Shown: positions 1-8,765, counted from the stretch's first letter. The stretch: 64,000 nucleotides of DNA from JAHFTY01 sp964584785 (GCA_964584785.1 CAZPBY010000040.1:1-64000); one strand, 5' to 3'. The notes: generated from the sequence alone by a model not told the origin. Translations and numbers: made by a program.

Positions 1-937
1 CGGGTCGCGTGTCGGGGCTGGGGATCGGCACTCCGTTATAGTTCTGGCCATAGGAAACAAGCGGCCAGCCGTAATTCTTGCCCTTCTCGATAAGGTTCAG
101 TTCGTCGCCGCCACGCGGGCCATGCTCGACTTCCCACAATTCCCCGGTGGGTGAAAACGCCAGGCCATAGGGCGTACGAACGCCGCTGGCCCAGGTTTCA
201 GCCGGCGTCAGGTTAGGGCCGGTGAAGGTATAGGTGCTCACGACTTTGGCGGTTTTCGCGGCTTCGGTATCCCGTGGTGGATCAATCAGTGGAATGGTGG
301 CGTCGCCGGTCTTTCCGAAGTTGGGATTGCCGGGCGCGGGTTTTCCATCCAGCGTGAGGCGCAGAATCTTGCCCTCCGGCTGGCTTGGATCCTGGGCGGG
401 AGTGAAGCGCTGGCGTTCGCCGACCGTGAGGAATAGATATTGTCCGTCAGGCGAGAAAGCGATCTGCGCACCCTCCTGACCACCTTTGCCTTTGGGCATC
501 TGGCGCCACAGCACCTCAAAGTTCTCCAGTCTGGCCGACGTCGGGCCGGCGATCAGCTTGGCGCGAGCCAGCGCCAGCCCGCCACCATAGTCGCCCGGCT
601 CGACGTACGTGAGATAGATACGTTGGTCGGTGGCGTAATGCGGCGAGATAAAGACGCCCAGCATGCCGTTCTGGCCCTGATAGTAGACCGCGGGTGTGTT
701 TTCGATCTGCGTTTTCTCACCCTTCTGCGTCACCAACCAGACGGGACCGACCTTCTCGGTGATCAGCAGGCGACCATCGGGAAGGAAAGCAAGGCGCCAG
801 GGCAAATTAAAGGTCGTGACCGCGGTCATCGTAAAAGGCAGGCCGGCTTCGGGTTTCTCTTCGCCCGCATTGACCTGGGCCCAGACCGCCGCCGCCATCA
901 AGGTGAGCAGCAACGCTGCTTTCGCCAATTTCATCAT
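1..937 (-). CDS. PQQ-dependent soluble sugar dehydrogenase, 3' end outside window
   Basis: The visible 312 codons encode an exported six-bladed propeller protein of the soluble aldose sugar dehydrogenase (Asd/YliI, GSDH) family, which oxidises sugars in the periplasm with PQQ. Residues 1-20 form a signal peptide (MMKLAKAALLLTLMAAAVWA). Family motifs seen are NLPWRLAFLPDGRLLITEK near residue 45, HGPRGGDELN and KNYGWPLVSYG near the window edge. The start at 937 is preceded by AAGAAAGGGA; an ATG directly follows, so 934 is also possible. The frame is open through base 1, so the C-terminal blades lie outside. The gene diverges from the padR gene across about 250 bases. The family call is firm; the substrate is unknown. 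Confidence 0.85.
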   Translation of the reverse strand, partial: MMKLAKAALLLTLMAAAVWAQVNAGEEKPEAGLPFTMTAVTTFNLPWRLAFLPDGRLLITEKVGPVWLVTQKGEKTQIENTPAVYYQGQNGMLGVFISPHYATDQRIYLTYVEPGDYGGGLALARAKLIAGPTSARLENFEVLWRQMPKGKGGQEGAQIAFSPDGQYLFLTVGERQRFTPAQDPSQPEGKILRLTLDGKPAPGNPNFGKTGDATIPLIDPPRDTEAAKTAKVVSTYTFTGPNLTPAETWASGVRTPYGLAFSPTGELWEVEHGPRGGDELNLIEKGKNYGWPLVSYGQNYNGVPIPSPDTRP

Positions 938-1150
938 GATTCCCTTTCTTGCAACTTGATCCATCACGAGACGAGTTGTTCCTGTCGGCGCGCATTATAC
1001 GTCGAACGGGCCTCCAGCGGTTTCCGGGTGTGTTTCTCGGCTGTGCTTACGATCGAACAGCGAAAGTTGACGTTGGAGATGGGACATCTCCAACGAAAAT
1101 GTTTCCTGTCCATTTCTGCCCTTGATTTTACCGGCATCCGGCTCCAATAT

Positions 1151-1177
1151 GTCAGTTACTGACACGTCAGTAACTGA
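1151..1177. promoter_or_regulatory. Nested palindromic operator in front of padR
   Basis: TCAGTTACTGAC (1152-1163) and GTCAGTAACTGA (1166-1177) form a perfect 12-base inverted repeat with a 2-base spacer. The left half GTCAGTTACTGAC is itself a perfect 13-base palindrome. The site ends 8 bases before the padR ATG and leaves no room for a Shine-Dalgarno sequence. Autoregulation by the adjacent PadR protein is inferred from position and symmetry. Confidence 0.7.
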
Positions 1178-1185
1178 GTTAAGCT

Positions 1186-1515
1186 ATGAGCAAACCGACC
1201 GATCTCGTGCAAGGCACTCTGGATCTCCTCATTTTGAAAGTCATCGCGCTGGAGCCGATGCATGGCTGGGCGATCGCCCAACGTATCCGGCAGATGTCGA
1301 GCGACGTTCTGCTCGTTGGCCAAAGCGCCCTCTATCCGGCACTCCACAAGCTGGAAAGACAAGGCTGGATCAAGTCGGAATGGGACGTCTCCGAAACCAA
1401 CCGGCAAGCGAAGTACTACTCGCTGACGCGAGCCGGCCGCAAAGCTCTTGCGGAGGAAGCCGCAAACTGGGAACGTCTGTCGACCGCGATCACTGCGATA
1501 GTGCGAACGGTTTAG
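1186..1515 (+). CDS. PadR family transcriptional regulator
   Basis: A 109-residue winged-helix repressor of the PadR family. The start reads MSKPTDLVQGTLDLLILK, the standard N-terminal helix of small PadR proteins; the recognition helix and wing lie around VGQSALYPALHKLERQGWI, followed by KYYSLTRAGRKAL. The length is typical of the short PadR-s2 subgroup that accompanies orphan permeases in Acidobacteria. The gene lies 14 bases before the permease and directly after a nested palindrome, so a two-gene operon with negative autoregulation is likely. The effector is unknown. Confidence 0.92.
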   Translation: MSKPTDLVQGTLDLLILKVIALEPMHGWAIAQRIRQMSSDVLLVGQSALYPALHKLERQGWIKSEWDVSETNRQAKYYSLTRAGRKALAEEAANWERLSTAITAIVRTV

Positions 1516-1529
1516 GGAGAAGATGCGAA

Positions 1530-4130
1530 ATGTTTCGCTGGTTTAACGGTCTTCGCGTCGTCGTTCGATCGATCGTCTTTCGTAAACGTGTCGAGGAAGA
1601 ACTCGCGAGGGAGATGCAGTACCACCTGGATCGTCAGGTCGACGAAGGATTAAGGGCCGGACTCTCACCGCAAGAAGCGCGGTACGCCGCACTGCGCGAA
1701 ATGGGCGCGATCGGCAAGAGCACGGAAGAGTGCCGGGATGAGCGCGGAGTGCGACTTTTCGATAACGCTCGGGCCGACCTTCGCTATGGGATGCGGATGT
1801 TGCGAAAGAATCCCGGATTTGCATTCGCGGTTATCGCAACACTTGCTCTGGGCATCGGCGCAACGACGGCGGTATTCAGTGTGGTGTACGGCGTGGTTCT
1901 GCGTCCTCTTCCATATCCGCAGCCGGATCGTTTGGTCACGATTGCCCATACGGCCGCAGGATCTGCCGTCGCCGTCGGGAATTATCTCGACTGGCAGGCG
2001 CAGAACAGCGTCTTCGATGCCATCGGTATTACGAAGAACGTGCAGAATTTCAACATCACCGGAGACGGTGAGCCCGAACGGGTTTTGGGCGGCCGCTCCA
2101 CCGCGGGTGTCTTCCGGGTGCTTCGGGTGAATCCAATCCTTGGCCGCGTCTTCACGGACGACGATGGAATCATTGAAGACAAAGTCGTCTTGAGTTACGG
2201 ACTGTGGCAACGTCGTTACGCGGCCGATCGCGCGATCCTCGGAAAGAAGATTCAACTGAACGGCAACGCGTACACCGTTCTCGGCGTGATGCCTCGCGAG
2301 TTTCAGTATCCGAACCGTGAGATCGCACTGTGGACGCCGTTCAACACAGACATGGATCCCGTGGAGGCGCGCAACGCCTTCGACCATTCCTGTATCGCGA
2401 GGTTGAAAGATCGAGTGACGCTCGCTCAGGCACGAGCGGAAATGTCGCAGATCCACTCCGGCATCTTAAAGATCTATCCAGGCCAGAAGTCCCTCTCGAT
2501 TTTTGTTTTGCCGATGCTCGATCCGATTGTGGGGAACGTCCGCACGCCTCTCTATTTCCTGATGGGCGCTGTCGTCTGTCTGCTTCTGATTGGATGCTCC
2601 AACCTCGCCAATCTTATGGTCGCCCGAGCGATGTCTCGCAGCCAGGAATTGGTGTTGCGCGCTGCTCTTGGTGCACACAAGAGTCGACTGATCCAGCAGT
2701 CGATTATCGAGATTGTTCCGCTCGTCTTTCTTGGTGGGATCGGAGGGCTGTTCCTCACACGATGGCTGCTCGCTTTGCTGGTACCGCTGCTGCCTTCGAC
2801 GATGCCTCGCCTGGAAGCAATACACCTGGATTGGCAGGTCATGACGTTTGCAATTGTGATTCTGCTGGCGATCGCGATCGCCATCTCCATCTGGCCCGCG
2901 CTGCAAGTCCGACGCTGGAATATCCATCAGGCGCTGCGCGAATCGGGCCGTACGACCAGCGGCGGTGGCGCTGCGTCTCGACTGCGGGCGATGCTCGTCG
3001 TCTTTCAAGTTGCGGCGGTCATCGTCCTGATGGTGGTGTCGTCGCTGCTGATCCGCAGTTTCATTGCCTTGCAGAACGTCAATCCGGGATTCCGCACGGA
3101 TAACATTATTTCCGTCCACTTCGCGCTGTCGGAGAAATATGGATCGAATCCGAAATTCGGGCAGTACTTGAAAGAGATCGTCGATCGCGTGTCGGTCATC
3201 CCTGGAGTCGTTTCCGTTGGGATCGTCAATCGCCTGCCTCTGGCGGGCGGCACACAGATAGGTTTTCTCCTCTTCGAGGGCATCGAGCGATCGCTAACCC
3301 AGAACCTCGACTGGCGAACCGCAACTCCCGACTACTTTCGCACGATGGGTATTCCGTTGCTCGAAGGCCGCTATTTTGAAGAAACGGACACGCTCGGCCG
3401 TCCGCTCGTCGGTATCGTGGATGACAGACTCGCACATCAGGTTTGGCCGAATCAGAGCGCGATCGGCAAACGATTCCAGTTGTCAGGACAATGGTACGAA
3501 ATCGTCGGCGTTGTCGGACATGTGCGTCACGACGGACTCCACATCGATCAACGACCCCAGGTGTACTGGAGCTATCACCAGCGATCGCAACCGCGAATGG
3601 CGTTGGCCGCTCGCACCAATCAGGATCCGAAGCGTCTCGCGGCCAGTATCGTGGCAGCGATTCACGCCGTCGATCCGGAGCAGCCGGTGTACGACGTGCG
3701 GACGATGGACGAAGTCGTCGAGCGATCGGTTTCACCGCAATGGCTGAACATGACACTGGTGTCGCTGTTCGCATCCATTGCTCTGGTGCTCGCCACCATC
3801 GGCATTTACGGGGTGTTGTCATACTCCGTCGGCCTTCGCGCGCGTGAGATCGGAATTCGCATGGCACTGGGTTCGCAGCGAGGCGAGGTGATTTGGATGG
3901 TGCTGCGTCAGGCGGGCATTCTGACAGGACTTGGAACAGTGATCGGTGTGACGGCTTCGCTTTTGCTGAAGAGGATTCTCAGCACGCTGCTCTTCGAAAT
4001 CCTACCGACCGATGTTCTCAGCTTCCTGGTCGCGTCGGTCGTCCTATTGCTGGTCGCGGGCGCCGCGTCTTTCATTCCGGCGCGGCGCGCCGCGTCGCTC
4101 GATCCGCTGTCCGTCCTGCGGACCGAATAG
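1530..4130 (+). CDS. ADOP-type MacB/FtsX orphan ABC permease
   Basis: An 866-residue inner-membrane protein. Residues about 20-65 carry the helical ADOP leader (EELAREMQYHLD, LSPQEARYAALREMG). Two MacB_PCD plus FtsX units follow: the first transmembrane helix is near residue 95 (FAVIATLALGIGATTAVFSV), with FtsX helices near 340-450 and again near 740-860, the last preceded by GIRMALGSQRGEV. No ATPase gene is adjacent, as is usual for ADOPs. The start at 1530 follows GGGAGAAG; the frame is open upstream but has no homology there. It is co-transcribed with padR. The function of the family is unknown; export of, or mechanotransduction to, an extracytoplasmic substrate is assumed by analogy with MacB. 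Confidence 0.9.
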   Translation: MFRWFNGLRVVVRSIVFRKRVEEELAREMQYHLDRQVDEGLRAGLSPQEARYAALREMGAIGKSTEECRDERGVRLFDNARADLRYGMRMLRKNPGFAFAVIATLALGIGATTAVFSVVYGVVLRPLPYPQPDRLVTIAHTAAGSAVAVGNYLDWQAQNSVFDAIGITKNVQNFNITGDGEPERVLGGRSTAGVFRVLRVNPILGRVFTDDDGIIEDKVVLSYGLWQRRYAADRAILGKKIQLNGNAYTVLGVMPREFQYPNREIALWTPFNTDMDPVEARNAFDHSCIARLKDRVTLAQARAEMSQIHSGILKIYPGQKSLSIFVLPMLDPIVGNVRTPLYFLMGAVVCLLLIGCSNLANLMVARAMSRSQELVLRAALGAHKSRLIQQSIIEIVPLVFLGGIGGLFLTRWLLALLVPLLPSTMPRLEAIHLDWQVMTFAIVILLAIAIAISIWPALQVRRWNIHQALRESGRTTSGGGAASRLRAMLVVFQVAAVIVLMVVSSLLIRSFIALQNVNPGFRTDNIISVHFALSEKYGSNPKFGQYLKEIVDRVSVIPGVVSVGIVNRLPLAGGTQIGFLLFEGIERSLTQNLDWRTATPDYFRTMGIPLLEGRYFEETDTLGRPLVGIVDDRLAHQVWPNQSAIGKRFQLSGQWYEIVGVVGHVRHDGLHIDQRPQVYWSYHQRSQPRMALAARTNQDPKRLAASIVAAIHAVDPEQPVYDVRTMDEVVERSVSPQWLNMTLVSLFASIALVLATIGIYGVLSYSVGLRAREIGIRMALGSQRGEVIWMVLRQAGILTGLGTVIGVTASLLLKRILSTLLFEILPTDVLSFLVASVVLLLVAGAASFIPARRAASLDPLSVLRTE

Positions 4131-4140
4131 GTTCCAATTC

Positions 4141-5148
4141 CTACTTCGCTCCGTCACCACTGGCGGACTGGACTTTGGGTACCAGGAGGTAACCCACCAC
4201 TCCAGTACTCGCTACCTTTGTGAAGACGAGCTCATAGGCTCTTGAATCTTTACTGCTGGCGAACGCGATGGGATGCTGCGCGCCGGCGTCGCGAAGCCAC
4301 ACGATGCGGCCGTCATTGACGATATGGAGCCAGCCTTCCACCTGCTGTTTGTCGACGTTCGTCTTGCGGACGGTCAGAATGATGCCTTCGACGAGCTGAT
4401 CGGCCCTGTTTTTCGAAACTTCGAAATCGATCCTTCGGCGGTCGACTTCGGATGACAGCGCATCCATCTTGTCCTGACCGTTGGCCATTTGCAGTTCGAG
4501 GCTCGCCACGTGACCCCCGATCGAGTTCTGGGCCTTATCCACCTCAGAGATGCGATTTCCCTGGACCGCATCGGCGTCGCGCGCCTCCGCCAACTCCTGC
4601 CGGACGCCGGCGAAGTCCGTCTTAAGGCCGCCAACCTCCTCATGCGTTTCGATCTGCGTCGATTCCAGGCCGCCGATTCTGGAACTTAACGCGTCGCGGT
4701 TTTGAGTCATTTCCCGCTTTACGCCTTCAACGAGAGCAAGCGTCTCGCTGCGCGCTCGCCGAATGCTTGCGGCCGAGGACGTTTCGACTTTGGTGATACG
4801 TTCCGCCACCACGGGCCGGTCCTTTTCCAGCGTGTTCAGTTTAGCTTCAGTCTGATTCAAACGGTTGTCCATGGAGACCAGCGCCGCCTGCGCTACCGGC
4901 AACCGGTTGCGTAACCCGCCGTATTCGGTCACCAGAGGGGACCCCACCCATGCGATCGCCAGGATGCAGGCCACCAGCAGGATAGCCACGCCCCACAGGA
5001 CTTTCGTCCGGCGGGTATGCGACTTGACCTCCGATTGTGTCTGTTCCAACGACGCCTTCATCCGATTAAGGTCGTTGGCAAGTTTGGTAAGTTTCAGCCC
5101 GGATTCATCGAGCTGATGTTTTAAGAGTGAGTCATTGTCGTTTTCCAT
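4141..5148 (-). CDS. Membrane-anchored coiled-coil protein of unknown function
   Basis: A 335-residue protein with a polar N-terminus (about 50 residues, itself heptad-like), one transmembrane segment near residues 53-73 (VLWGVAILLVACILAIAW), then a long coiled coil to about residue 255 (repeated L/V heptads, many Glu, Arg and Gln) and a small C-terminal beta-rich domain of about 75 residues. The start is set by a perfect AAGGAGG six bases before ATG 5148. The topology suggests a cytoplasmic N-terminus with a periplasmic coiled coil. I do not recognise the family; the build resembles uroporphyrin-III methyltransferase HemX-like or tether proteins, but nothing specific supports that. It converges on the ADOP gene 10 bases away. 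Confidence 0.75.
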   Translation of the reverse strand: MENDNDSLLKHQLDESGLKLTKLANDLNRMKASLEQTQSEVKSHTRRTKVLWGVAILLVACILAIAWVGSPLVTEYGGLRNRLPVAQAALVSMDNRLNQTEAKLNTLEKDRPVVAERITKVETSSAASIRRARSETLALVEGVKREMTQNRDALSSRIGGLESTQIETHEEVGGLKTDFAGVRQELAEARDADAVQGNRISEVDKAQNSIGGHVASLELQMANGQDKMDALSSEVDRRRIDFEVSKNRADQLVEGIILTVRKTNVDKQQVEGWLHIVNDGRIVWLRDAGAQHPIAFASSKDSRAYELVFTKVASTGVVGYLLVPKVQSASGDGAK

Positions 5149-5372
5149 ACAAACCTCCTTCATAGGTTGCACAGCTAGACGCACGAGGATGACCACCAAA
5201 CGAAATGGGGTTGATGGCGTGTAAGACCGATCTGGCGCCAGTCTTAACGGAATTTGGCTCGGTTGTGGGCGGGTCGAGGGAAGATGTTTTTCACTGACTC
5301 ACGTAGAATTTTCTGTATGCCGCGTATTCCGATGATCTGGCTGACGTCATTCCGATCAAGCTGGACCCGTTC

Positions 5373-5468
5373 GCCTCGGTCGTCCTGCACCTGGTCGCGG
5401 GTGCTGCGTTATTTCCAGCGCGGCGGGCAGCTTCGCTCGACCCGCTGTCCGTCCGGCAAACCGAATAG
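5373..5468 (+). pseudogene. Fossil: last 31 codons of a second ADOP permease
   Basis: An in-frame fragment ending in TAG reads ASVVLHLVAGAALFPARRAA then SLDPLSVRQTE. It matches the C-terminus of the intact permease at 4035-4130 almost residue for residue, with one residue deleted and a few substitutions. No start or upstream domain is present, so this is a dead remnant left by a rearrangement or an ancient tandem copy. Confidence 0.8.
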
Positions 5469-5807
5469 CCCAGAATCACTCGGCCCGAATCTGGGGCCAC
5501 GCTCCACGAAGAGAGCCTTCATGAAAGAGCTCTCCGTGGTTGTTGAAACGATCGCTTCCACAAATGTGTCGCGTTCGCGCAATGGCCGCACGACAAAGCC
5601 GGCCTTTCCGAGAGTTTCGCGGTCCGCATTCCAGCTGGTGACTACCGATTCGCGGACATCGTGGAAGATATCGATGTCCTGCGACATGCGCGGCGATCCG
5701 GTCAGTGTGTTCAGGGCAACGCCGCCGGCGATGTAACTGACACCACTCTCGATTCGCTGGCGCGCAATTAGACGGCAGACGGTGCGCTGGAATTCCGTAA
5801 AAGCCAT
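5409..5807 (-). pseudogene. Truncated AbiEii-like nucleotidyltransferase
   Basis: The N-terminal part has the AbiEii/AbiGii nucleotidyltransferase core: YIAGGVALNTLTG followed by RMSQDIDIFHD, with the paired acidic residues of the active site. Normal members run 200-300 residues; here only about 112 residues are genuine. From about base 5470 onward the frame runs antisense through the ADOP fossil and stops at 5409, so the last 20 residues are not family sequence. No partner AbiEi antitoxin gene is next to it. The gene is probably an inactive relic, although the catalytic motif itself is intact. Confidence 0.7.
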
Positions 5808-6591
5808 TGTCTGAGTTCGGAGGCCCGCCGGAAGGCCGCGACGTCGCCGCGAAGCGAGTGGGGCACTTACCAGGATGCCCGCTCGCTTTGCTCGGGTACT
5901 GTTTGGTTCCTCATTAGGGCTTTTGAGGCAAAGCCGTTCTTGAGTTATGTTTTGGTGCGGAATGCTAAACCATCAGCGTCGTGATGATGAGTTTTCCCAT
6001 GAGCCCCAAAACTTAGAACGCGAGACAAATGGTGGTCAGCGCCACGGTAGCGGCTTAGTCCGTGACATCGATCATCAACTCCGCCGAGATTTGTAAGCAC
6101 TGATGGAACTGAAAAACCTTCTGCTGCACAACAATAACTATTTCAATGACGTTGTTCATTGATTCCGTCACGGAAAAAGTTTTTTCGACCCACAACCAAG
6201 TCTCACTGAGTCAACAGGCTGTAGCCGACGCCCATTGAGTCCATCATTTCCGCGTCATTGTCGATTATTTCGGTGAGGGAAAAGGTTTTTGGGGTAAGCC
6301 GGAAGACCTTTTTCCGCGCGCCGAAGACCTTTTCAATGGCCCAGAGAGTTCAATGGCTGTCGTCGACGGTTTTGTGACTCGTTCCCGCAATCACTTTCGT
6401 CTTGCATAAGATCAATTCCAGTTGCAGGGGACTGTATCCGCGATGACAAATCCCTTTTGCGTCGCTGAAAAAAAGCTGTGGCCCAGCGCGTTTGGCTTTT
6501 CAAGGCCGGTGTATATGCACTCCTGCGTTAAGAAGGGGGCTTTGCTTCACAAGTCCTAATGACGAAACCAGACAGTCCTTCGGTGGTCGAT
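5808..6591. other. Gene-poor, decayed stretch
   Basis: No reading frame that I can support occurs in these 784 bases. There are short internal repeats: GAAGACCTTTT occurs at 6302-6312 and 6323-6333, and related blocks with A and T runs lie near 6170-6190 and 6270-6295 (GGAAAAAG, GGAAAAGG). Together with the adjoining ADOP and AbiEii relics this looks like a rearranged or decaying segment. Confidence 0.5.
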
Positions 6592-7722
6592 CTACCAGGC
6601 TCCAAAACCTGCGCTACGCGATCGACGGGCAGCTTTGGGCAACAGCTCCGAAGCGAGCGGATTGCCGGCCGCGGCTTCCAACTTCTGTTTGATCGCGGTG
6701 AGTGTCGTTTCGAGCGACGAACGCGTCTTGCCCACTGCCACTTTTCGCACCAGGCTTCCCTTCAATCCGCTTAGGCCTGCCTGCTGCGATCCCTTTACCG
6801 TGATCAAATAAAAACCGGTCTCACTGGCTTGCTGCGAATCCCTCCTGCAGACCGTCAAGTCGAGGGCGGACTGAAAGTAGTGGCTGGCGTAGATCTGCTT
6901 CAGAGCGATGCCATAGTCGTGGTCCGCAGCGCCGCCGCGATAGGTGATCTGCTGCACAATGCGTAACGTGGGCTTCAACCCGAAATCCACTTTTTCCCAA
7001 TAGAATTCGGATTGTGAGTTCGGGGCGTTCACATTGGGATATTCGAGCAGAAAACGGCTGACTTCGGGCAGATACACGGGAACCGACTGCAAGCGGCCCA
7101 GCAAGGCCTGAAAGGTCTCAGCAACTCGGGTGGGATTGTTCTTGTCGCGGTACACGCCCAGCGCCGCGTTTCCTCCCTTTTGATAAGCCGCCAGGGCCTC
7201 GAGCGCCATCTCTTGCGACAGTCGATTCGCTTGATTTAAGGCATCGGCCGCGCCCCAGTTTATCGATTGATGAAACCGGTCTATCGCTTCCGATGGGAGT
7301 TGAAAATCGCAATCATCCGGCTTGCAGTTCTTGAGTTCTTTGAGATCCTCCGCCGTAATGGTGAACTCGCGCAGATCGGAGAACTGCGGGGGAGCGCTGA
7401 ATCTCCGGACTGCGATATAGCCAGGCAGTTTGCGAAGCACATCGAAGTCATTGGCGAGCTCAAGATACCTCTCCGGGGCAGCGTCTATGTGGACTATACC
7501 GAACACGAAAACCTGGGCGGGCGTCGGTGCATCCAGGATAGTGGCCACAGCCTTTCCCCGATGAACATCGCGGATTTGACCATCGTTAAAATGAACCCGC
7601 TCTTTGAGAAAGTTATCCAACACGAAAGGTTGTTCACCTGGAGCAGATCCCACCGTGTGCGAAGACATCGTCAGGGAGACCAGCGACAGAACGAATACGG
7701 CTTTGATCATTCTGCTATTCAT
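6592..7722 (-). CDS. Exported protein of unknown function
   Basis: A 376-residue protein with a signal peptide at residues 1-27 (MIKAVFVLSLVSLTMSSHTVGSA; an alternative start is residue 5). The middle has a CKPDDCDF motif near residue 131, which could form a disulfide after export, and a region near 270-330 that alternates hydrophobic strands (YFQSALDLTVCRR, GFYLITVKGSQQAG). The mature protein has no transmembrane helix. Its build recalls secreted START-like or lipid-binding proteins seen in Acidobacteria, but I cannot assign a family with confidence. It is transcribed divergently from the DedA-rhodanese gene across 110 bases. Confidence 0.75.
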   Translation of the reverse strand: MNSRMIKAVFVLSLVSLTMSSHTVGSAPGEQPFVLDNFLKERVHFNDGQIRDVHRGKAVATILDAPTPAQVFVFGIVHIDAAPERYLELANDFDVLRKLPGYIAVRRFSAPPQFSDLREFTITAEDLKELKNCKPDDCDFQLPSEAIDRFHQSINWGAADALNQANRLSQEMALEALAAYQKGGNAALGVYRDKNNPTRVAETFQALLGRLQSVPVYLPEVSRFLLEYPNVNAPNSQSEFYWEKVDFGLKPTLRIVQQITYRGGAADHDYGIALKQIYASHYFQSALDLTVCRRDSQQASETGFYLITVKGSQQAGLSGLKGSLVRKVAVGKTRSSLETTLTAIKQKLEAAAGNPLASELLPKAARRSRSAGFGAW

Positions 7723-7832
7723 GTCGTACCACTCGCGTTCGGTGGCCCCAAAATGTTAGCGTTAGTTCCTTTCTATCGTGAGGAAAAGATTTCTTACGGC
7801 CATGTGCCGATGTTTGTAACCGCAACGTATAC

Positions 7833-8765
7833 ATGATCGATACCCTTCATTTTGTCGCGCGTCATGGTTACCTTCTTATCTTTTTCTGGCTGCTGACGGA
7901 GCAGGCAGCCTTGCCGGTTCCATCGGTTCCTCTTCTGCTGGTGAGCGGGGCGCTCTCACATACCGGACAATTGCGCTTGCCCTCCGTTATCGCCTCCGCC
8001 CTCCTGGCGTGTTTGATCGCCGACAACGTGTGGTTTCAAATCGGAAGGCGCTACAGTGGAAAAGCTCTTCAATTCATTTGCAAAGTCTCGATCGAGCCGG
8101 ACTCCTGCGTACGGCGGACGGAAAATGTCTTCTTCAAGTACGGTCTCCGTTCGTTGCTTGTCTCGAAATTCATTCCTGGACTCAACGTTGTAGCCGCTCC
8201 TTTGGCCGGCGGATCCGGCGCGAACTTCGCTCGATTTGTCCTGTTCGAAGGTCTTGGTTCATTGATTTGGATCAGTGCGTACGTCGCTGTCGGATACATT
8301 TTCAGCGATCAACTTGAGGACGTGGTCAACTACGTCATGCGCATGGGTACCGGATTTTTCTTCATCGCTGTCTGCGGCCCGGCGGCGTGGATCAGCTGGA
8401 AGATTTTTCAACGACGCCGGTTCGTCAAGAGCGTCAATGTCGCGCGCATCTCCGTCGAGGAGTTGAATTCCATGCGGGATGCAGGCACCGCGGTCACGAT
8501 TGTGGACGTTCGGAGCAATCTCGTTCAACAAGACGACTTCATCTTTGGCGCTCTCCGAATTCCAACTGAAGAGTTACCCGCACGTCACACCGAGATCCCG
8601 CGTGATCGAGAGATCGTCCTGGTCTGTACCTGACCTAACGAGGCTTCGAGCGCCCGTGCGGCGCTGATGTTAAAGAATTACGGCATCACACGAGTCCGCC
8701 CTCTCAAAGATGGAGCCGATGCCTGGCGGAGAATCCCTGCCTTCACCCGGGAGCCGGCATCATGA
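7833..8765 (+). CDS. DedA-rhodanese fusion with in-frame UGA: candidate selenoprotein
   Basis: Residues 1-205 are a DedA (SNARE-associated, VTT) membrane protein: EQAALPVPSVPLLLVSGAL, then VSKFIPGLNVVAAPLAGG, with four to five membrane segments. Residues 215-310 are a rhodanese domain facing the cytosol. Conventional reading stops at TGA 8631-8633 (codon 267), giving 266 residues cut inside the active loop. Past the TGA the same frame reads PNEASSARAALMLKNYGI and RVRPLKDGADAWRR and ends at TGA 8763-8765, which overlaps the next ATG as ATGA. DedA-rhodanese relatives have Cys-x-Cys-Pro-Asn-Glu here, so the UGA sits on the second Cys (Cys265-Thr266-UGA267). Options are selenocysteine, a nonsense mutation or a read error; the intact downstream frame favours the first or last. 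Confidence 0.7.
8649..8665 (+). promoter_or_regulatory. Candidate bacterial SECIS hairpin
   Basis: AGCGCC (8649-8654) and GGCGCT (8660-8665) form a perfect 6-base stem closing the 5-base loop CGTGC. The loop begins 21 bases after the UGA at 8631-8633, and G is its second base. This meets the published consensus for bacterial SECIS elements: apical loop roughly 16-37 bases from the UGA and a G in the first two loop positions. The stem is GC-rich and lies inside coding sequence, so a chance hairpin cannot be excluded. Confidence 0.5.

Noticed and set aside
440..1162. Plus-strand frame of 240 codons near the left edge
   Set aside because: It lies antisense to the sugar dehydrogenase and runs past its start; no homology is visible.
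7833..8633. DedA-rhodanese gene as a plain 266-residue protein or simple pseudogene
   Set aside because: The rhodanese domain would be cut inside its active loop, yet the frame, motifs and stop/start overlap downstream are all preserved.
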